Part shown: piece by piece, positions 1-7,219 of the stretch
Layout of the letters: every line of letters begins with the position of its first letter
Numbering within the stretch: position 1 is the stretch's first letter
From: Acidobacteriota bacterium
GTDB lineage: Bacteria; Acidobacteriota; Vicinamibacteria; Vicinamibacterales; SCN-69-37
Length of the DNA stretch: 64,000 bases
Direction: 5' to 3'
NCBI GenBank assembly: GCA_020853395.1
Contig: JADYYY010000004.1
Coordinates: forward strand, 62,001-126,000
Program-made: the position numbers and the translations under genes
Notes under the pieces: generated by a model
Database searches by the model: none
Told to the model about the DNA's origin: nothing
The model's input: the letters and a program-made list of their open reading frames with translations, nothing else

Positions 1-72
1 ACGCCGCCACGAAGGCACGGAGGCGAACGAGCGACGCGGCGCTCAAACAGGCCGTCCGCGAGATAGATTACG

Positions 73-96
73 CGGCGCCGCGCGCGCGCGGCGCCG
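73..96. repeat. perfect 24-nt GC palindrome
   Basis: A perfect self-complementary stretch made only of G and C lies just downstream of the minus-strand DinB-like gene. It could fold into a strong hairpin and act as a terminator for that gene or for a gene left of the window. There is no T-run. Positions 1-72 hold nothing I can assign; one plus-strand frame is open from the edge, which could be the tail of an off-window gene, but I see no family signal in it. Confidence 0.4.
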
Positions 97-108
97 GCCG
101 GGTCCGTC

Positions 109-615
109 TCAGGCAGGCACGGGCGTCGGATCCATGCCGGCCCAAAGGTTCATCGTGTTGAGCTCTTCCCGTCCGCACGCCTTCAAGTACAGGAAGAGCT
201 GGGTGCGGTACGCCGCACATCCGCACAGCACGTTGTTGACGATGAACGCGCCGCGACTGGAGGTGCGGCCGAACACCGTGACGTTCGTGCGGAAGTCGTC
301 ATCGGACATGTCGTCGAGCAGCCTCGCGTACTCCTCGGACTGCGCGGCGATGGCGCCGACCGTCGCGTCGAAGTCGCGCGCCGCGGCGGCATTCTGGACG
401 GCGGTCCAGTGCGCCGGGTCGAACGCGCCGGCCTTCGCGGCCGACAGGAGCTCGGGCCCCATGTAGCTCAGGTACCGCAGCAGCTCCAGCACGCTGCGCT
501 GCTTGGCCGTGGGCCGGTACTCGAGGTGATGGCGGTCCACCTTGCTCGCCAGGTGGAGCAGGATGCGGACTTCGTTCTGGAGCGATGCGATCAGTTCAGC
601 TTTGGTCAGGATCAT
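109..615 (-). CDS. DinB-like four-helix-bundle protein
   Basis: A 168-residue protein with the layout of the DinB/YfiT-like superfamily: long amphipathic helices and, near residues 34-46, the stretch YRPTAKQRSVLELLRYL that is typical of DinB-like proteins (YRP.. then a helix starting at the SVLELL segment). Family members are often metal-dependent, using three His residues; here the His pair at about residues 29-30 is visible but a complete metal triad is not obvious. The physiological role is unknown; relatives include thiol transferases and DNA-damage-induced proteins. It stands alone on the minus strand. A TAGAAT hexamer (650-655, minus strand) about 34 nt upstream could be its -10. The family call is good, the function is open. 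Confidence 0.75.
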   Translation of the reverse strand: MILTKAELIASLQNEVRILLHLASKVDRHHLEYRPTAKQRSVLELLRYLSYMGPELLSAAKAGAFDPAHWTAVQNAAAARDFDATVGAIAAQSEEYARLLDDMSDDDFRTNVTVFGRTSSRGAFIVNNVLCGCAAYRTQLFLYLKACGREELNTMNLWAGMDPTPVPA

Positions 616-685
616 CGATGCCCTCGCGACGGAAGAATCGGCGCACGATTCTAATGCATCGCGAGGCGGGCGTGGGTCGATCAGC

Positions 686-889
686 TCACGCCCGATAGCC
701 GAGCAGCCTGGCCGGCAGGAACAGCACGGCTCGGACGAACGCGAGCAGCGCCTCGACTACGATGCCGAGGAGGCGGAACGGGATCGAGAGCAGCCAGACG
801 ATCGGCAGCACGAGCAGCGCGAGGACGGCGAACGGCCACGCGATCACGAACAGCAGGCACCACGCGAGAAAGATCAGCATGACCGTCAT
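686..889 (-). CDS. small two-helix membrane protein
   Basis: A 67-residue hypothetical protein that is almost entirely hydrophobic: two membrane helices at about residues 2-30 separated by a Pro, followed by an amphipathic tail rich in Leu, Arg and Val. I chose the internal ATG (MTVMLIF...) over the longer frame, because the 16 upstream residues are charged and unlike the rest and AAAGGGG lies right in front of it. The next Met (three codons in) gives a better spacing to that purine tract and is also possible. I do not recognise a family; small inner-membrane proteins of this type are common orphans. Confidence 0.5.
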   Translation of the reverse strand: MTVMLIFLAWCLLFVIAWPFAVLALLVLPIVWLLSIPFRLLGIVVEALLAFVRAVLFLPARLLGYRA

Positions 890-985
890 CCCCTTTCTCA
901 CACCCATCGCCTCACGCGCGCGCGACACCGGTCCCACGGCTCGCCGAACGTTCGGGCCAGCCGGCGGGCACGACCGCGGCAGGCG

Positions 986-1534
986 CTAGTCGGGCGGCAT
1001 CGCGGGCAAGCCGTCGATGCTCGCCGCGTTCTTCCTCCGGCAGTAGTCGCGCAGCCCGCTGTCTCCCTTGCGGCGCGCCCAGTCGACGAGCTGCGAGCGG
1101 TCGTCCACGTAGTCGTACAGCGGCACACCGAATCCGCACGAGGTCGAGACGCGCGTGACCTCCACGTCGACGATCGTCCGGCCCTGGTGCGCCGGCGGAA
1201 ACAGCGGCCGCAGCGTCTGGAAGTCGCCGGCGTCGGGCGTCAGCACGCGGCCTCGGCCGTGCAGGCGCACGATGCGCGGCGCGCCGGTGAACGCGCACAG
1301 CATGAGCACGATTCGTCCGTTCTCCCGCAGGTGCGCGACGGTCTCGGCGCCGCTGCCGTGATGATCCAGGTAGGCGACGCGATGCGGGCCGAGGACTCGC
1401 AGCGCGTCGAGCCCCTTCGGCGACACGTTGACGTGCTGCTCGGCCGACAGCGGCGCCGTCGCCACGAAGAACACGTGCTGCGCTTCGATGAACGCTCGAA
1501 GCGTGTTGTCGATGCCAGGATGAACGTCGCCCAT
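986..1534 (-). CDS. pyridoxamine 5'-phosphate oxidase-family flavoprotein
   Basis: A 182-residue PPOX/FMN-binding split-barrel protein. The N-terminal region GIDNTLRAFIEAQHVFFVATAP, the VNVSPKG segment at about residues 37-43 and the YLDHHGSG.ET segment are hallmarks of the subgroup that resembles PdxH but lacks a proven PNP/PMP oxidase role. The barrel would bind FMN or F420 at a dimer interface; the substrate is unknown. The start at 1534 (MGDVHPG) matches where this family normally begins. A longer ATG start at 1555 sits on top of a CATAGA hexamer that looks like the -10, so the shorter start is preferred. It is divergent from the DUF3079 gene; the palindromic activator-like site at 1598-1617 lies between them. 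Confidence 0.82.
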   Translation of the reverse strand: MGDVHPGIDNTLRAFIEAQHVFFVATAPLSAEQHVNVSPKGLDALRVLGPHRVAYLDHHGSGAETVAHLRENGRIVLMLCAFTGAPRIVRLHGRGRVLTPDAGDFQTLRPLFPPAHQGRTIVDVEVTRVSTSCGFGVPLYDYVDDRSQLVDWARRKGDSGLRDYCRRKNAASIDGLPAMPPD

Positions 1535-1597
1535 GACGGCGTTGCTCCGTCCCATTCTATGGCCGACACGCCCACCGCACGCGCCGTGTCACGCGCC

Positions 1598-1617
1598 GGC
1601 ATGACGACGGTCATGCC
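1598..1617. promoter_or_regulatory. Crp/Fnr-type palindrome ATGAC-N4-GTCAT (site 1)
   Basis: Perfect 8-bp arms GGCATGAC and GTCATGCC around a 4-bp spacer, centred at 1607.5. The inner arms equal those of the sites at 24412, 28232, 28322 and 44259. A TACAGT hexamer at 1638-1643 lies 30.5 bp from the centre on the plus strand, placing the predicted start near 1650, a few nt before the GTG of the DUF3079 gene. This fits a class II activation site; the outermost bases (GC instead of TA) differ from the other copies. Confidence 0.6.
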
Positions 1618-1652
1618 CCGAAAGACGCAGTCTCCGCTACAGTGGATCTGTT

Positions 1653-1925
1653 GTGAAAGAGACGTTTCTCCACCCTCGCCGGCCAGAGCGTGTCTGCTGG
1701 GGATGCGAGAAGCTCTGCCCGGCCGACGACCTGGCCTGCGGCAACGGCACCATCCGAACGCCTCATCCGGTCGAGCTCTTCGGCGACGACTGGCTCGACT
1801 GGTCTCGGGAACGGAACGAGACCTCAGCGCCCGGTCTCTGTCCTTCCGGCGCCACCGCATCCCCGCGCCTCGAAGGCACCGATCTGGACGGTGACGCGGC
1901 TCGGGAACGGCTGACCGCTCATTGA
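1653..1925 (+). CDS. DUF3079 small Cys-rich protein
   Basis: A 90-residue protein. Residues 10-50 match the DUF3079 family closely: a CWGCEKLCPADDLACGNG segment with four Cys, then RTPHPVELFGDDW. The Cys spacing suggests metal or Fe-S binding, but no function is established. The usual family length is about 65-75 residues; the C-terminal 35 or so residues here are low in family signal and are read through the 3' end of the convergent gene at 1824-2267. GTG at 1653 is the only start close to the conserved core. A -10-like TACAGT ends 9 nt upstream and no Shine-Dalgarno is visible, so the mRNA may be nearly leaderless. The palindrome at 1598-1617 suggests control by the Crp/Fnr regulator at 26694-27383. 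Confidence 0.75.
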   Translation: MKETFLHPRRPERVCWGCEKLCPADDLACGNGTIRTPHPVELFGDDWLDWSRERNETSAPGLCPSGATASPRLEGTDLDGDAARERLTAH

Positions 1926-2267
1926 GTCCGTGCAGGGCTGATCGAGCACGGTCACGGTCGCGACCGCTTGGCCGGCCGCGCGCGCGACGTATCGACGTCC
2001 TCCGCTCATCTGCTCGACGGCCACCGGGCTGGCGGTGATGGTCGCGCCGTCGGCCGGCTTGAACGTCATCATCGTGCCGACGACTTCGACGCTCCAGAAC
2101 GGCTCGTTGCCCCGGCCACGGAACGGCTCACTCTGGGAAGCCGACGCGGCCGACGGTGGGTTCTGTGGCGCAGCGAACGTGGCGCCGGCGGCGCACAGTG
2201 CCGCAGCGGTCACGCTCGAGACGATGGTCCGCGTCGCGTTCGAAGTTGCCGGCATGCCGATCCTCAT
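1824..2267 (-). CDS. COG3650-like periplasmic/envelope protein
   Basis: A 147-residue exported protein: an N-terminal signal-like segment to about residue 32, then RGRGNEPFWSVEV (about residues 50-62) and, near the C-terminus, CTDSMSGQPFPSRVTVQIG...GCGG. These two blocks are the signature of the COG3650/lipoprotein group often fused to HslJ-like META domains, implicated loosely in envelope stress. The two conserved Cys could form a disulfide. It lies 72 bp downstream of the serine hydrolase gene on the same strand and could share its transcript. Its last 102 bp overlap the convergent DUF3079 reading frame, an unusually long overlap. Confidence 0.72.
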   Translation of the reverse strand: MRIGMPATSNATRTIVSSVTAAALCAAGATFAAPQNPPSAASASQSEPFRGRGNEPFWSVEVVGTMMTFKPADGATITASPVAVEQMSGGRRYVARAAGQAVATVTVLDQPCTDSMSGQPFPSRVTVQIGAFEARGCGGAGRTETGR

Positions 2268-2339
2268 GGTCGTTCATGGTTTTCGGATCGACGATCGCCG
2301 TTCGATAGCGGCGACGAGCCGGGCCTGGACGTACGGCGA

Positions 2340-3641
2340 TCACGGCAGCGCCTGATACACGAGGGTCGGGTACTTCGTCTGGATGTCGGTGGCGTTCGGG
2401 ATGAGCTGCAACATCAGCACGATCGTCAGACCGGACGAAGGATCGACGCGGTACATCGTGCCGTAGGCCCCGCTCCAGCCGAACGCGCCGACCGAGTCCA
2501 TGCCGTTCGCGCCGTACCGGTCGGTGGTCTGGAAGCCCAGGCCGAACCCCAGGCCCGTGGTCGAGTGCAGCGTGCCGATCTGGTTGGTGGTCATCAATTG
2601 GACGGTGCGCGGGGCGAGGATCCGCACGCTGCCGAGCGCGCCGCCGTTGCGGATCATCTCGAGGAAGCGCGCGTAGTCGCGCGCGGTGGACACGAGCCCC
2701 GCACCGCCCGCGTAGCTCCGGCGCGGGCCGTCGACGTAGTGGCCCTGGCCGCGCGCGCCGTCCGGGGCGCGCACGATGCGCCCGCCGGCTCCGCTGGAGT
2801 ACACGGCCGCGAGCCGCGCGCGCTGATCCGCCGGCAGGAAGAAGTGCGTGTCCGTCATGCCGAGCGGGCCGGTGACGCGGCTCCGCACGAACTCGTCGAG
2901 CGACATCCCCGAGGCGCGCTCGACGACGCACCCGAGCACGTCCGTGTTGTAGCCGTACACGTAGGCCTCGCCCGGCTGCGAGACGAACGGCAGCGACGCG
3001 AGCCGCTCCATGGTGTCGCACACCGGCTCGTCCTTGTCGGCCGTGTACCAGCCGAAGCCGGCCGCCGGACCGAGGCCTCGAGCCTCGTACTGGGCCGCGA
3101 CGTCTGCCGACGTGCCGTACGAGATGCCGGCGGTGTGCGTCAGCAGATCGCGAATCGTGATTTGACGCCGCGCCGGCACCGTCGCGAGGCCGGCCTCGCT
3201 CTTCGTGATCACGGTGGTGGCCGCGTACGCCGGGATGAAGCGACTGACCGGATCGGCCAGCCCGATCCGGCCCTCTTCGTACAGCGCCAGGATCGCCGTG
3301 CTGGTGATGGCCTTCGTCTGCGACGCGATGCGGAAGATCGTATCGGCCGCCATCGGCCGCCCGGCCTCCCTGTCGCTCCAGCCGACGGCGCGTTCGTACG
3401 CCGTGCGGCCGTTGCGCAGCACGAGCGCCACGGCGCCGGCGATCCGCTCGTCGTCGACGTACTGCTGGAGCAGGCGATCGAGCCGGGCGAGCCGCGCGGG
3501 GTCGAGCCCGCTGGCCGTGCCGGCCGGCACAGGACGCGGCGCCGGCGGCGCCAACGCCGGTGCGCGCGAACCGGCTTGCGCGATCACGAGCGTGATGCCG
3601 AGCAGAACCGTGATGGCGGTCGCGATCAGACGGCGCGTCAT
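2340..3641 (-). CDS. serine hydrolase, beta-lactamase/esterase (class C) family
   Basis: A 433-residue secreted protein. Signal peptide at residues 1-24; the beta-lactamase-like domain fills the rest. The catalytic SxxK tetrad is SQTK (Ser107, Lys110), the second motif is Y-x-N in YGYNTD (about residues 245-250), and the third, usually HxG or KTG, is not clear but GWSGAYG near the C-terminus sits where it is expected. Relatives are esterases, D-aminopeptidases or penicillin-binding-like hydrolases; the substrate cannot be told. The ATG at 3641 has a strong GGAGGAG about 10 nt upstream, which rules out the much longer open frame running to 4448. It likely leads a two-gene unit with the COG3650-like gene. 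Confidence 0.88.
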   Translation of the reverse strand: MTRRLIATAITVLLGITLVIAQAGSRAPALAPPAPRPVPAGTASGLDPARLARLDRLLQQYVDDERIAGAVALVLRNGRTAYERAVGWSDREAGRPMAADTIFRIASQTKAITSTAILALYEEGRIGLADPVSRFIPAYAATTVITKSEAGLATVPARRQITIRDLLTHTAGISYGTSADVAAQYEARGLGPAAGFGWYTADKDEPVCDTMERLASLPFVSQPGEAYVYGYNTDVLGCVVERASGMSLDEFVRSRVTGPLGMTDTHFFLPADQRARLAAVYSSGAGGRIVRAPDGARGQGHYVDGPRRSYAGGAGLVSTARDYARFLEMIRNGGALGSVRILAPRTVQLMTTNQIGTLHSTTGLGFGLGFQTTDRYGANGMDSVGAFGWSGAYGTMYRVDPSSGLTIVLMLQLIPNATDIQTKYPTLVYQALP

Positions 3642-3756
3642 CGATGTCTCTCTCCTCCGCAGCGCGGAAGGTAGCAGAAAACGCCGGCCCGTGGTGCCGG
3701 CGACCGCCGGCCGCGCGCGCCCTCGACGCTGCTGACGGCCGGGCGATCCTGGCGTG

Positions 3757-3788
3757 GTTCGGCCGAACGCGGCGCGGTACTGCATAAT
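3757..3788 (+). promoter_or_regulatory. palindrome GTTCGGCCGAAC and -10 of DUF4149 gene
   Basis: A perfect 12-bp palindrome at 3757-3768 is followed by CATAAT at 3783-3788. The ATG at 3795 comes 6 nt after the hexamer, so transcription would begin at or next to the start codon. The palindrome lies where a -35 element would be and may be an operator. Confidence 0.4.
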
Positions 3789-3794
3789 CCGGCC

Positions 3795-4286
3795 ATGTCG
3801 ATGCTGCGCCTGCTGGCCGTGCTCGCCCTGGCGTTCTGGGCTGGCGGCCTCGTGGTGCTCGGCGCGTTCACCGCGCCGACGCTGTTCGAGGTGCTCCAGC
3901 TTCGCGATCCCAAGGCGGGACGGGAGCTCGCCGGCCTCCTCTTCGGAGACGTGCTTCAGCGCTTCCAGTTCGGAGCGTGGGCGGCCGCGGGCATGCTGAT
4001 CGTCTCGCTCGTGGTCCGGGCGCTGCTCGGGCCCAGGCCGCGCTGGTTCTTCGTGCGCCTGTGGATCGCCGCCGCGATGTTGGCCGCCAGCATCGTCACC
4101 GCCCGGCTCATCACGCCGCGCATCGACGGCATCCGGCGGAGCGTCGCCGGCCCGATTGCGGCCCTCGCCGACGACGACCAGCGGAAGATCTCGTTCGGAC
4201 GGTGGCACGCCCTCTCGTTCGGGCTGATGCTGTTCACGATCGTCGGCGGCGTGGGCCTCATCTACTGGGAAGTCCGGGATCACTAG
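3795..4286 (+). CDS. DUF4149 / TMEM205-like membrane protein
   Basis: A 163-residue inner-membrane protein with four predicted helices (about residues 5-25, 58-78, 87-107, 137-158). The N-terminal LAFWAGGLVVLGAFTAPTLF with its Gly-Phe-Ala-Pro pattern and the closing helix are typical of the DUF4149 domain shared with eukaryotic TMEM205. No enzymatic role is known. The start has no Shine-Dalgarno and follows a CATAAT hexamer by 6 nt. The stop codon falls inside a 23-bp tandem repeat that fills the junction with the convergent M16 peptidase gene. Confidence 0.78.
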   Translation: MSMLRLLAVLALAFWAGGLVVLGAFTAPTLFEVLQLRDPKAGRELAGLLFGDVLQRFQFGAWAAAGMLIVSLVVRALLGPRPRWFFVRLWIAAAMLAASIVTARLITPRIDGIRRSVAGPIAALADDDQRKISFGRWHALSFGLMLFTIVGGVGLIYWEVRDH

Positions 4287-4335
4287 ACTGGGAAGTACGG
4301 GCCCACGAGATCGGGAAGTACGGGACCACCGGACG
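4267..4335. repeat. 23-bp tandem repeat, three copies
   Basis: Copies begin at 4267, 4290 and 4313, each opening with GGGAAGT(C/A)CGGG. The first copy encodes the last residues and stop codon of the DUF4149 gene; the other two fill the gap to the convergent M16 gene. Copies 2 and 3 agree best with each other. Confidence 0.8.
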
Positions 4336-4359
4336 CGCCGCCGGCGGCGCGCTTCACGA

Positions 4360-7167
4360 TCAACGCTCCTGCTCGACCTCGAGCTTGCCGAGGTTGAGTG
4401 TTCGGAGGCCGGGTTCGATCGCCGCGCGATCGCCGACGGCGACGACAATGAACGGGCCGGGAGCGAGGTACTTCTTGGCGGCGGCCTGGACGTCCGGGAT
4501 GCCGACCGTGGCGATCATGCCGGGGAACTTCGAGTAGTAGTCCAGCCCCAGGCCGTAGACGACCAGATCGCTCAGCGTCGCCACCGTGCTGCCGCTCGTC
4601 TCGAAGTCGCTCGGCAGGCTGCGCACGATCGCGTCGCGCGCCAGCGTCAGCTCCTCCTGCGTCAGCGGGCTGCTCACCATGCGACGGATCTCCTCGAGGA
4701 TCTCCGAGGCCGCCGGTGCCGTGACGTCCGTCCGCACGCCGGTCGTCACCCAGAACGGGCCCGGTGTCTTGCGGAAGAGGAACTGCGACGAGGCGCCGTA
4801 CGTGTAGCCGTGCTCTTCGCGCAGGTTGAGGTTGATGCGGCTCGAGAACAGGCCGCCGAGCACGGTGTTCATCGTGAGAGTGGCCGGGTAGTCCGGCGCG
4901 GAGCGCGGCGCGCCGAGGCTCGTCACGACCAGTTGCGTCTGCGGCGCCTTCGGCACGTTCACGATGACGACGCGGCTGTCGGTGGTGGCGGGAGCGGCGG
5001 GGGCCGGCGCGGCCGCCGGGCCCGACGGCCAGCCGCCGAACGTGCGCTCCACGAGCGGCCGCAGCTCGCCTTCGTCCATCGGACCGGCGACGACCAGTGC
5101 GGCGTTGGCCGGCACGAACGTCTTCTTCCAGATGCCGGCGAGATCGTCGCGCGACGTCGCCTTTGCGGCCTCTTCCGTCCCGAGCTCCATGTACGCGTAC
5201 GGGTGAGCTGGTCCGTACAGCGCCAGCGTGGCGGCCGACGTCGCGACGGTGCCCGGATTCTGGCGCGCCGCGGCCAGGCTCGCCAGCCGGCTGGCGCGCT
5301 GCCGCTCCACTTCGGCCTGGGGGAACGTCGGGCGGAGCGCGACGTCGGCCGCGATGTCGAGCGCGGCGGCGAAGTTGCGCGCGAGCGACGCCACGGTGAC
5401 GGACGCCTGGTCCTTGGTCGACGTCGCGTTGAGCGAGGCGCCGAGCTGCGCGAGATCGTCGGCGAGCGTGAGCGCGTCGCGCGACGTCGTCCCCTGGCTC
5501 AGCATGCTGGCGGCGAAGTTCACGAGCCCTGGCCTGTCGGGCGGGTTCATGTCGCTGCCGGTCTTCAGCGCGAGCCGCGCCGTCACGGTCGCGGCGCCAG
5601 GGCGGACGTGGTAGACGACGGTCAGGCCGTTCGGGAGCGTGAAGGAACGCGCCGGCGGCACGGCGATCGCGCGCGCGGCGCCCGCAGCGGGCGGCGTCGC
5701 GCGCCAGGGCGCATCGGCGTTCACGGCCTCGGCGCCGGCACCGGCGGACGCCTTCGGCGGCGGGGGCGTCGGCACCGATTGGCCAAGGTCCGGATCGCCG
5801 GCCACGACGTGCTGCACGACCCTCGCGTCGCGACGCAGATAGCGCTCCGCGAACGCTTTCACGCTCGCCGGCGTCACGCGACGATGCTCCTCGAGGTACT
5901 TCGGCAGGTAGCCGGGATCCCCGAGATAGTGGTTGAACATGTTCAGAAGATCGGCGACGCCGCCGAAGCCGCCGAGCCGCTCGAGCCCCTGCAGCATTCC
6001 GGTCTCGAAGGTGTTCCGGGCGCGCTCGACTTCGCGTTCGTCCGGGCCGGCCTGCCGGAAGCGATCGAGCTCGGCGTCGAGCGCGGCCTCGACCTCGTCG
6101 GGCGCATGGCCGGGGCGCACGGTCGCGACGATCTGGAACACGGACCCGAGCCCCATCGACTGCTGGAACGCCGTCACGTCCTGCGCGATCTGCTTCTCGT
6201 ACACGAGCGCCTTGTAGAGCCGCGACGACGGTCCGCCGCCGAGCGCGCCGGCGGCCGCGTCCGCATCGGCATCGCCGGGCGAGAAGAACGCCGGGCTCAC
6301 CCACGCCATGACGACGCGCGGCAGCCGGATCCGATCCTTCGCCACGATGCGCTGCTCGCCCGAGATCGACGGCATCGCCGCACGCGCCTTCGGGACGTCA
6401 GCGCCGCGGACGAGCGTGCCGAAGTACTTCTCGACGAGCCGCTTCGTCGCCGCCACGTCGATGTCGCCGACGATCGCGAGGCTGGCGTTGTTGGGCGCGT
6501 AGTACTGCGCGAAGAACGCCTTCACGTCGTCGAGCTTCGCGGCCTGGATGTCGGCGTGCGAGCCGATCACGTTCGCGCGATACGGATGGCCCGGCGGAAA
6601 GATCGTCTGGAACACCTGCTCCTGCGCGAGTCCGTACGGCCGGTTCTCGACCGACTGCCGCCGCTCGTTCCGCACGACGTCCTGCTGGTTGGCGAGCTTC
6701 GCGAGGTCGACCGTGTCGAGCAGGTATCCCATCCGGTCGGACTCGAGCCAGAGGCCGAGCTCGAGCTGGTCCGAGGGGAGCGTCTCGAAGTAGTTCGTGC
6801 GATCGAAGTCGGTCGTGCCGTTGATGGTCGATCCGCCGGCGGCCTCGACGTAGCGGAAGTGGCCGTCGCCAGCGACGTGCTTCGACCCCTGGAACATCAT
6901 GTGTTCGAACAAGTGCGCGAACCCCGTGCGGCCGGCCGCCTCGTTCGCGGGGCCGACGTGGTACCAGACGTTGACCGCGACGAGCGGCAGCCGGTGATCC
7001 TCCGACAGAATCACCTCGAGGCCGTTGCCGAGCGTGTACTTCTCGTACGCGATCGACGGCGTGTCGGCCGCCGACGACGATGACGACGATCCGGAGCGAT
7101 GGCAGGCGGCCGCCGCGAGCGCGAGCGAAGCCGCCGCGGTCAGCGCGGCGATGCCCTGATGATTCAT
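4360..7167 (-). CDS. M16 family zinc metallopeptidase, two-module lipoprotein
   Basis: A 935-residue exported protein with a signal peptide and Cys22 as a probable lipidation site, then a Ser-rich linker. Two M16 modules follow. The N-terminal module (about residues 40-470) has the inverted zinc motif HxxEH as HLFEH (His85, Glu88, His89); the C-terminal module (about 500-925) lacks HxxEH, as usual for the regulatory half, and keeps the R/Y pair region REEHGYTYGASS. It should degrade peptides in the periplasm, anchored to a membrane. The ATG at 7167 gives the signal peptide; upstream in-frame Met codons would put charged residues in front. A CATAAT hexamer ends 6 nt upstream, again suggesting a leaderless message. 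Divergent from the acyltransferase at 7220. Confidence 0.92.
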   Translation of the reverse strand: MNHQGIAALTAAASLALAAAACHRSGSSSSSSAADTPSIAYEKYTLGNGLEVILSEDHRLPLVAVNVWYHVGPANEAAGRTGFAHLFEHMMFQGSKHVAGDGHFRYVEAAGGSTINGTTDFDRTNYFETLPSDQLELGLWLESDRMGYLLDTVDLAKLANQQDVVRNERRQSVENRPYGLAQEQVFQTIFPPGHPYRANVIGSHADIQAAKLDDVKAFFAQYYAPNNASLAIVGDIDVAATKRLVEKYFGTLVRGADVPKARAAMPSISGEQRIVAKDRIRLPRVVMAWVSPAFFSPGDADADAAAGALGGGPSSRLYKALVYEKQIAQDVTAFQQSMGLGSVFQIVATVRPGHAPDEVEAALDAELDRFRQAGPDEREVERARNTFETGMLQGLERLGGFGGVADLLNMFNHYLGDPGYLPKYLEEHRRVTPASVKAFAERYLRRDARVVQHVVAGDPDLGQSVPTPPPPKASAGAGAEAVNADAPWRATPPAAGAARAIAVPPARSFTLPNGLTVVYHVRPGAATVTARLALKTGSDMNPPDRPGLVNFAASMLSQGTTSRDALTLADDLAQLGASLNATSTKDQASVTVASLARNFAAALDIAADVALRPTFPQAEVERQRASRLASLAAARQNPGTVATSAATLALYGPAHPYAYMELGTEEAAKATSRDDLAGIWKKTFVPANAALVVAGPMDEGELRPLVERTFGGWPSGPAAAPAPAAPATTDSRVVIVNVPKAPQTQLVVTSLGAPRSAPDYPATLTMNTVLGGLFSSRINLNLREEHGYTYGASSQFLFRKTPGPFWVTTGVRTDVTAPAASEILEEIRRMVSSPLTQEELTLARDAIVRSLPSDFETSGSTVATLSDLVVYGLGLDYYSKFPGMIATVGIPDVQAAAKKYLAPGPFIVVAVGDRAAIEPGLRTLNLGKLEVEQER

Positions 7168-7173
7168 CCCCGC

Positions 7174-7211
7174 ATTATGCGGCCGAGCCGCCCGGAACGG
7201 TCTGTTATAGT
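7174..7211. promoter_or_regulatory. divergent -10 elements for M16 and GPAT-like genes
   Basis: Only 52 bp separate the two divergent start codons. CATAAT on the minus strand (7174-7179) ends 6 nt before the M16 ATG, and TATAGT on the plus strand (7206-7211) ends 8 nt before the GTG at 7220. Neither has a good -35 match, and neither start has a Shine-Dalgarno. Confidence 0.5.
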
Positions 7212-7219
7212 CGTGCTCC

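Noticed and set aside
869-889. ATGAC-GTCAT-like match near 881-888
   Set aside because: Spacing is 1 bp instead of 4 and it lies inside a coding start region; it is not a Crp/Fnr-type box.
542-1894. Long plus-strand open frame opposite the PPOX-type gene
   Set aside because: Composition is Arg/His-rich shadow coding typical of the opposite strand in high-GC DNA; no family match.
2340-4448. A single 702-residue minus-strand reading frame
   Set aside because: Only the part from 3641 down has family signal, a signal peptide and a Shine-Dalgarno; the rest is antisense to the DUF4149 gene.
4810-7083. 757-residue plus-strand open frame
   Set aside because: It is antisense to the M16 peptidase and has shadow composition.
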